From the NCBI GenBank assembly GCA_964446115.1, contig CAYUNE010000031.1:1-64000 (forward strand): 64,000 nucleotides of DNA, read 5' to 3'. Position 1 is the stretch's first letter, and the number at the start of each line of letters is the position of its first letter. The DNA comes from CAYUNE01 sp964446115 (GTDB lineage: Bacteria; Desulfobacterota; Desulfobulbia; Desulfobulbales; Desulfobulbaceae). Under the pieces are notes generated by a model that saw only the letters and a list, made by a program, of their open reading frames with translations, made no database searches and had not been told where the DNA came from. Positions 62,084 through 64,000 of this stretch are shown piece by piece. Both the position numbers and the translations under genes were made by a program.

Positions 62084-63097
62084 ATGAAAAGAGTAACACT
62101 GGTACAGGTGGCCCTGTTTTTAATGGTTTCAGCATCCATCGCCACCGCTTCAACCCTGGATGATGTCAAAAAACGCGGGGTTCTCAACTGCGGTGTTTCA
62201 ACCGGCCTGCCCGGATTTTCTGCCCCTGACGAGAAGGGAAACTGGACCGGCCTGGATGTGGATGGCTGTCGCGCCGTGGCCGCCGCCGTGCTGGGGGACG
62301 CCGGCAAGGTCAAGTACACGCCGCTCAATGCCAAGGAGCGCTTCACCGCCCTGCAGTCGGGTGAAATCGATGTGCTGGTACGCGGCACCACCTGGACCCA
62401 GACCCGGGATACCTCCCTGGGCCTCAACTTTGCAGGCGTCAATTACTATGACGGCCAGGGGTTCATGGTCAACAAAAAACTGGGTGTCAAGAGCGCCAAG
62501 GAGCTGGACGGCGCCGCCATCTGCATCCAGTCCGGTACCACCACCGAGCTCAATCTCGCCGACTACTTCACCGAAAACAAGATGAAATACCAGGCCGTTG
62601 TCTTTGATACCCATGACCTGACTATCAAGGGTTTCGAGGCCGGTCGGTGCGACGTGCTCACCTCGGACCAGTCACAGCTCTACGGCCTGCGCACCCATCT
62701 TGCCAAACCGGAAGAGGCTATTCTGCTGCCGGAAATCATCTCCAAGGAGCCCCTGGGCCCCGTTGTCCGCCAGGGGGATGACGGCTGGTTCAATATCGTC
62801 CGCTGGACCTTTTTCGCCATGGTCAATGCCGAAGAACTGGGTGTGACCTCAAAAAACATCGACTCCATGAAGGACTCCAAGAATCCGGCCATCCGCCGTC
62901 TGCTGGGTCTGGAAGGACTCAAGGGGCAGGGCCTGGGGCTCAGCGACGACTGGTCCTACCAGATCATCAAACAGGTGGGGAACTACGGCGAAATTTTCGA
63001 GAAAAACGTCGGCATGGGATCGCCGCTGAAGATCAAGCGTGGTCTCAACGCCCTGTGGAAGGACGGCGGCATCCAGTATGCCCCGCCGTTGCGCTGA
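62084..63097 (+). CDS. aapJ: General amino-acid ABC transporter substrate-binding protein, AapJ/BztA type (337 aa)
   Basis: A periplasmic binding protein that delivers L-amino acids to the AapQMP transporter. It has a signal peptide (LVQVALFLMVSASIATAS), then TLDDVKKRGVLNCGVSTGLPGF, the GLDVDGCRAVAAAVLG lobe and GFEAGRCDVLTSDQSQLYGLR, which are typical of the AapJ group within family 3 solute-binding proteins. AAGGAGGAG precedes ATG 62084. A terminator-like hairpin lies between it and aapQ. Confidence 0.9.
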   Translation: MKRVTLVQVALFLMVSASIATASTLDDVKKRGVLNCGVSTGLPGFSAPDEKGNWTGLDVDGCRAVAAAVLGDAGKVKYTPLNAKERFTALQSGEIDVLVRGTTWTQTRDTSLGLNFAGVNYYDGQGFMVNKKLGVKSAKELDGAAICIQSGTTTELNLADYFTENKMKYQAVVFDTHDLTIKGFEAGRCDVLTSDQSQLYGLRTHLAKPEEAILLPEIISKEPLGPVVRQGDDGWFNIVRWTFFAMVNAEELGVTSKNIDSMKDSKNPAIRRLLGLEGLKGQGLGLSDDWSYQIIKQVGNYGEIFEKNVGMGSPLKIKRGLNALWKDGGIQYAPPLR

Positions 63098-63116
63098 CAT
63101 TTAAGAGCCGAATCCA

Positions 63117-63149
63117 CCGGAACGCATGGTTCATGCGTTCCGGTTTTTT
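63117..63149 (+). terminator. Terminator-like hairpin between aapJ and aapQ
   Basis: Stem CCGGAACGCATG / CATGCGTTCCGG, loop GTT, then TTTTTT. In binding-protein operons such a hairpin often reduces read-through, so that more binding protein than permease is made. Confidence 0.75.
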
Positions 63150-63215
63150 CTGTTTTTCTGCGGATCAGGTGCGTTCACTCCCACCTGATCCGCAGGCAAA
63201 TAAGAGTTCCGCATA

Positions 63216-64000
63216 ATGCCTGCCGATTCCCAACCCAAACGCTCCACTCCCTGGTGGAACAACGCCCGTCACCGGGCTGTCATCTTCCAGCTTTTTCTGG
63301 CGCTGGCCCTGCTGCTCTTTTTCTTTTTCATCGGTCGCAACACGCTCCACAACCTAGAGCAGCGCGGTATCGCCACCGGCCTGGCCTTTCTCAGGCAAAA
63401 GGCCGGATTCGGCATTATCCAGCACCTCATCCCCTATAACGAAAATTACACCTACGGCCGTACATTTGTCGTCGGCCTGCTCAATACGATCCTGGTTTCG
63501 GGCCTGGGGATCATATTTGCCTCCATTCTCGGCTTCACCATGGGCGTGGCCCGGCTCTCCTCCAACTGGTTAATCTCAAGGCTTGCCGCCGTCTACATCG
63601 AAACATTCCGCAACATACCGCTATTACTACAGATTTTTTTCTGGTATTTTGCCGTTCTGCGTGCCCTGCCCGCGCCCAGACAGAGCCTGCACATCGGCCA
63701 GGCCGCGTTTTTGAACATCCGCGGCCTCTACCTGCCGCGCCCGGTTTTCGAGGCGGGTTTCGGCTGGGTGGCCGCCGCCCTTCTCTTCTGCCTGCTCTTT
63801 CTTCCCGCCTTGTATTACTGGGCAAAAAAACGACAGGAGCGCACCGGGGAACAGTTCCCGGTGCTCATCGTCTCGCTGGCGCTTGTGACCGGTCTGCCCA
63901 CCATCGCCTACTTTGGAGCCGGCACACCTCTGGGATGGGATCTGCCGGTGCTCAAAGGCTTCAACTTCCGCGGCGGGCTCACCATCATTCCGGAGCTCAC
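63216..64000 (+). CDS. aapQ: Amino-acid ABC transporter permease, AapQ type (partial, cut by window end)
   Basis: The open frame runs to the window edge without a stop. It starts MPADSQPKRSTPWWNN, then a first membrane segment (FQLFLALALLLFFFFIG) and the amino-acid permease block VGLLNTILVSGLGIIFASIL, followed by ETFRNIPLLLQIFFWYF, a conserved ABC permease signature of the His/Glu/Gln family. The long periplasmic insertion between the segments, and the AapJ neighbour, point to the AapQ subunit. About 260 residues are visible. It should pair with AapM and AapP beyond the window. Confidence 0.88.
   Translation, partial: MPADSQPKRSTPWWNNARHRAVIFQLFLALALLLFFFFIGRNTLHNLEQRGIATGLAFLRQKAGFGIIQHLIPYNENYTYGRTFVVGLLNTILVSGLGIIFASILGFTMGVARLSSNWLISRLAAVYIETFRNIPLLLQIFFWYFAVLRALPAPRQSLHIGQAAFLNIRGLYLPRPVFEAGFGWVAAALLFCLLFLPALYYWAKKRQERTGEQFPVLIVSLALVTGLPTIAYFGAGTPLGWDLPVLKGFNFRGGLTIIPEL

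Overview
The window is most likely chromosome from a Gram-negative, anaerobic Desulfobacterota bacterium, probably of the Desulfobulbales type. This is inferred from gene content: LptE and the heptose genes gmhB, gmhA and hldE imply lipopolysaccharide; there is a 2[4Fe-4S] ferredoxin, an AF1514-like small protein, and a UGA-containing rhodanese gene with a SECIS-like hairpin. Apart from the AT-rich first 2.1 kb, the sequence is GC-rich and densely coded. No rRNA, tRNA, CRISPR array or prophage was seen.

Region 1 (1-3034) is accessory DNA. Two AT-rich toxin-antitoxin cassettes (Phd/PIN at 360-1054, PIN/antitoxin at 1482-2105) lie between pieces of group II introns, all on the minus strand. The first cassette is preceded by an imperfect palindrome with two extrahelical bases ending in GTTAGCC, as expected of an integron attC site. 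I read this as a decayed chromosomal-integron cassette array colonised by attC-targeting introns. A reverse-transcriptase remnant with large internal deletions ends the region.

Region 2 (3035-29376) is mainly core genome: transketolase; a minus-strand block mazG-like / rpsF-rpsR-DUF2232-rplI-dnaB / leuS-lptE; a secreted beta-helix protein; three polysaccharide genes (one phosphoglycosyl transferase, two GT2 glycosyltransferases); an RND efflux adaptor and pump; fbp; pepA; a CNNM/CBS membrane protein; an HtrA-like protease; mgtE; and a DUF2065 protein.

Region 3 (about 29592-39650) is the most interesting. A membrane histidine kinase and an NtrC-class sigma-54 activator are followed by a 600-bp gap. 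The gap holds two perfect GTTTCA-N3-TGAAAC inverted repeats, a third half-site and a -24/-12-like sequence. Downstream is a compact operon: a 42-codon basic ORF, a TauE/SafE exporter, a TIGR02186-like membrane protein, a PEP-synthase-like protein whose barrel is replaced by an unrecognised C-terminal domain, a lone receiver domain and two divergent universal-stress-type proteins. It looks like a self-contained sigma-54 regulon, possibly for sulfur-oxyanion handling under stress.

Region 4 (39992-53309) holds a Sel1-repeat protein; a minus-strand run galU-priA-J-domain protein-heterodimeric ABC exporter; hrpA; and the AF1514-like gene.

Region 5 (53564-64000) holds the probable selenoprotein (three rhodanese-type domains, in-frame TGA at 54164), a CapD/FlaA1-type dehydratase, gmhB-gmhA-hldE, a TPR-methyltransferase, a ferredoxin, and the start of a general amino-acid ABC transporter (aapJ, partial aapQ).

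A roughly 155-bp palindromic repeat family is scattered through 26.5-49.2 kb in seven copies. In five cases the repeat contains the stop codon of the adjacent gene.
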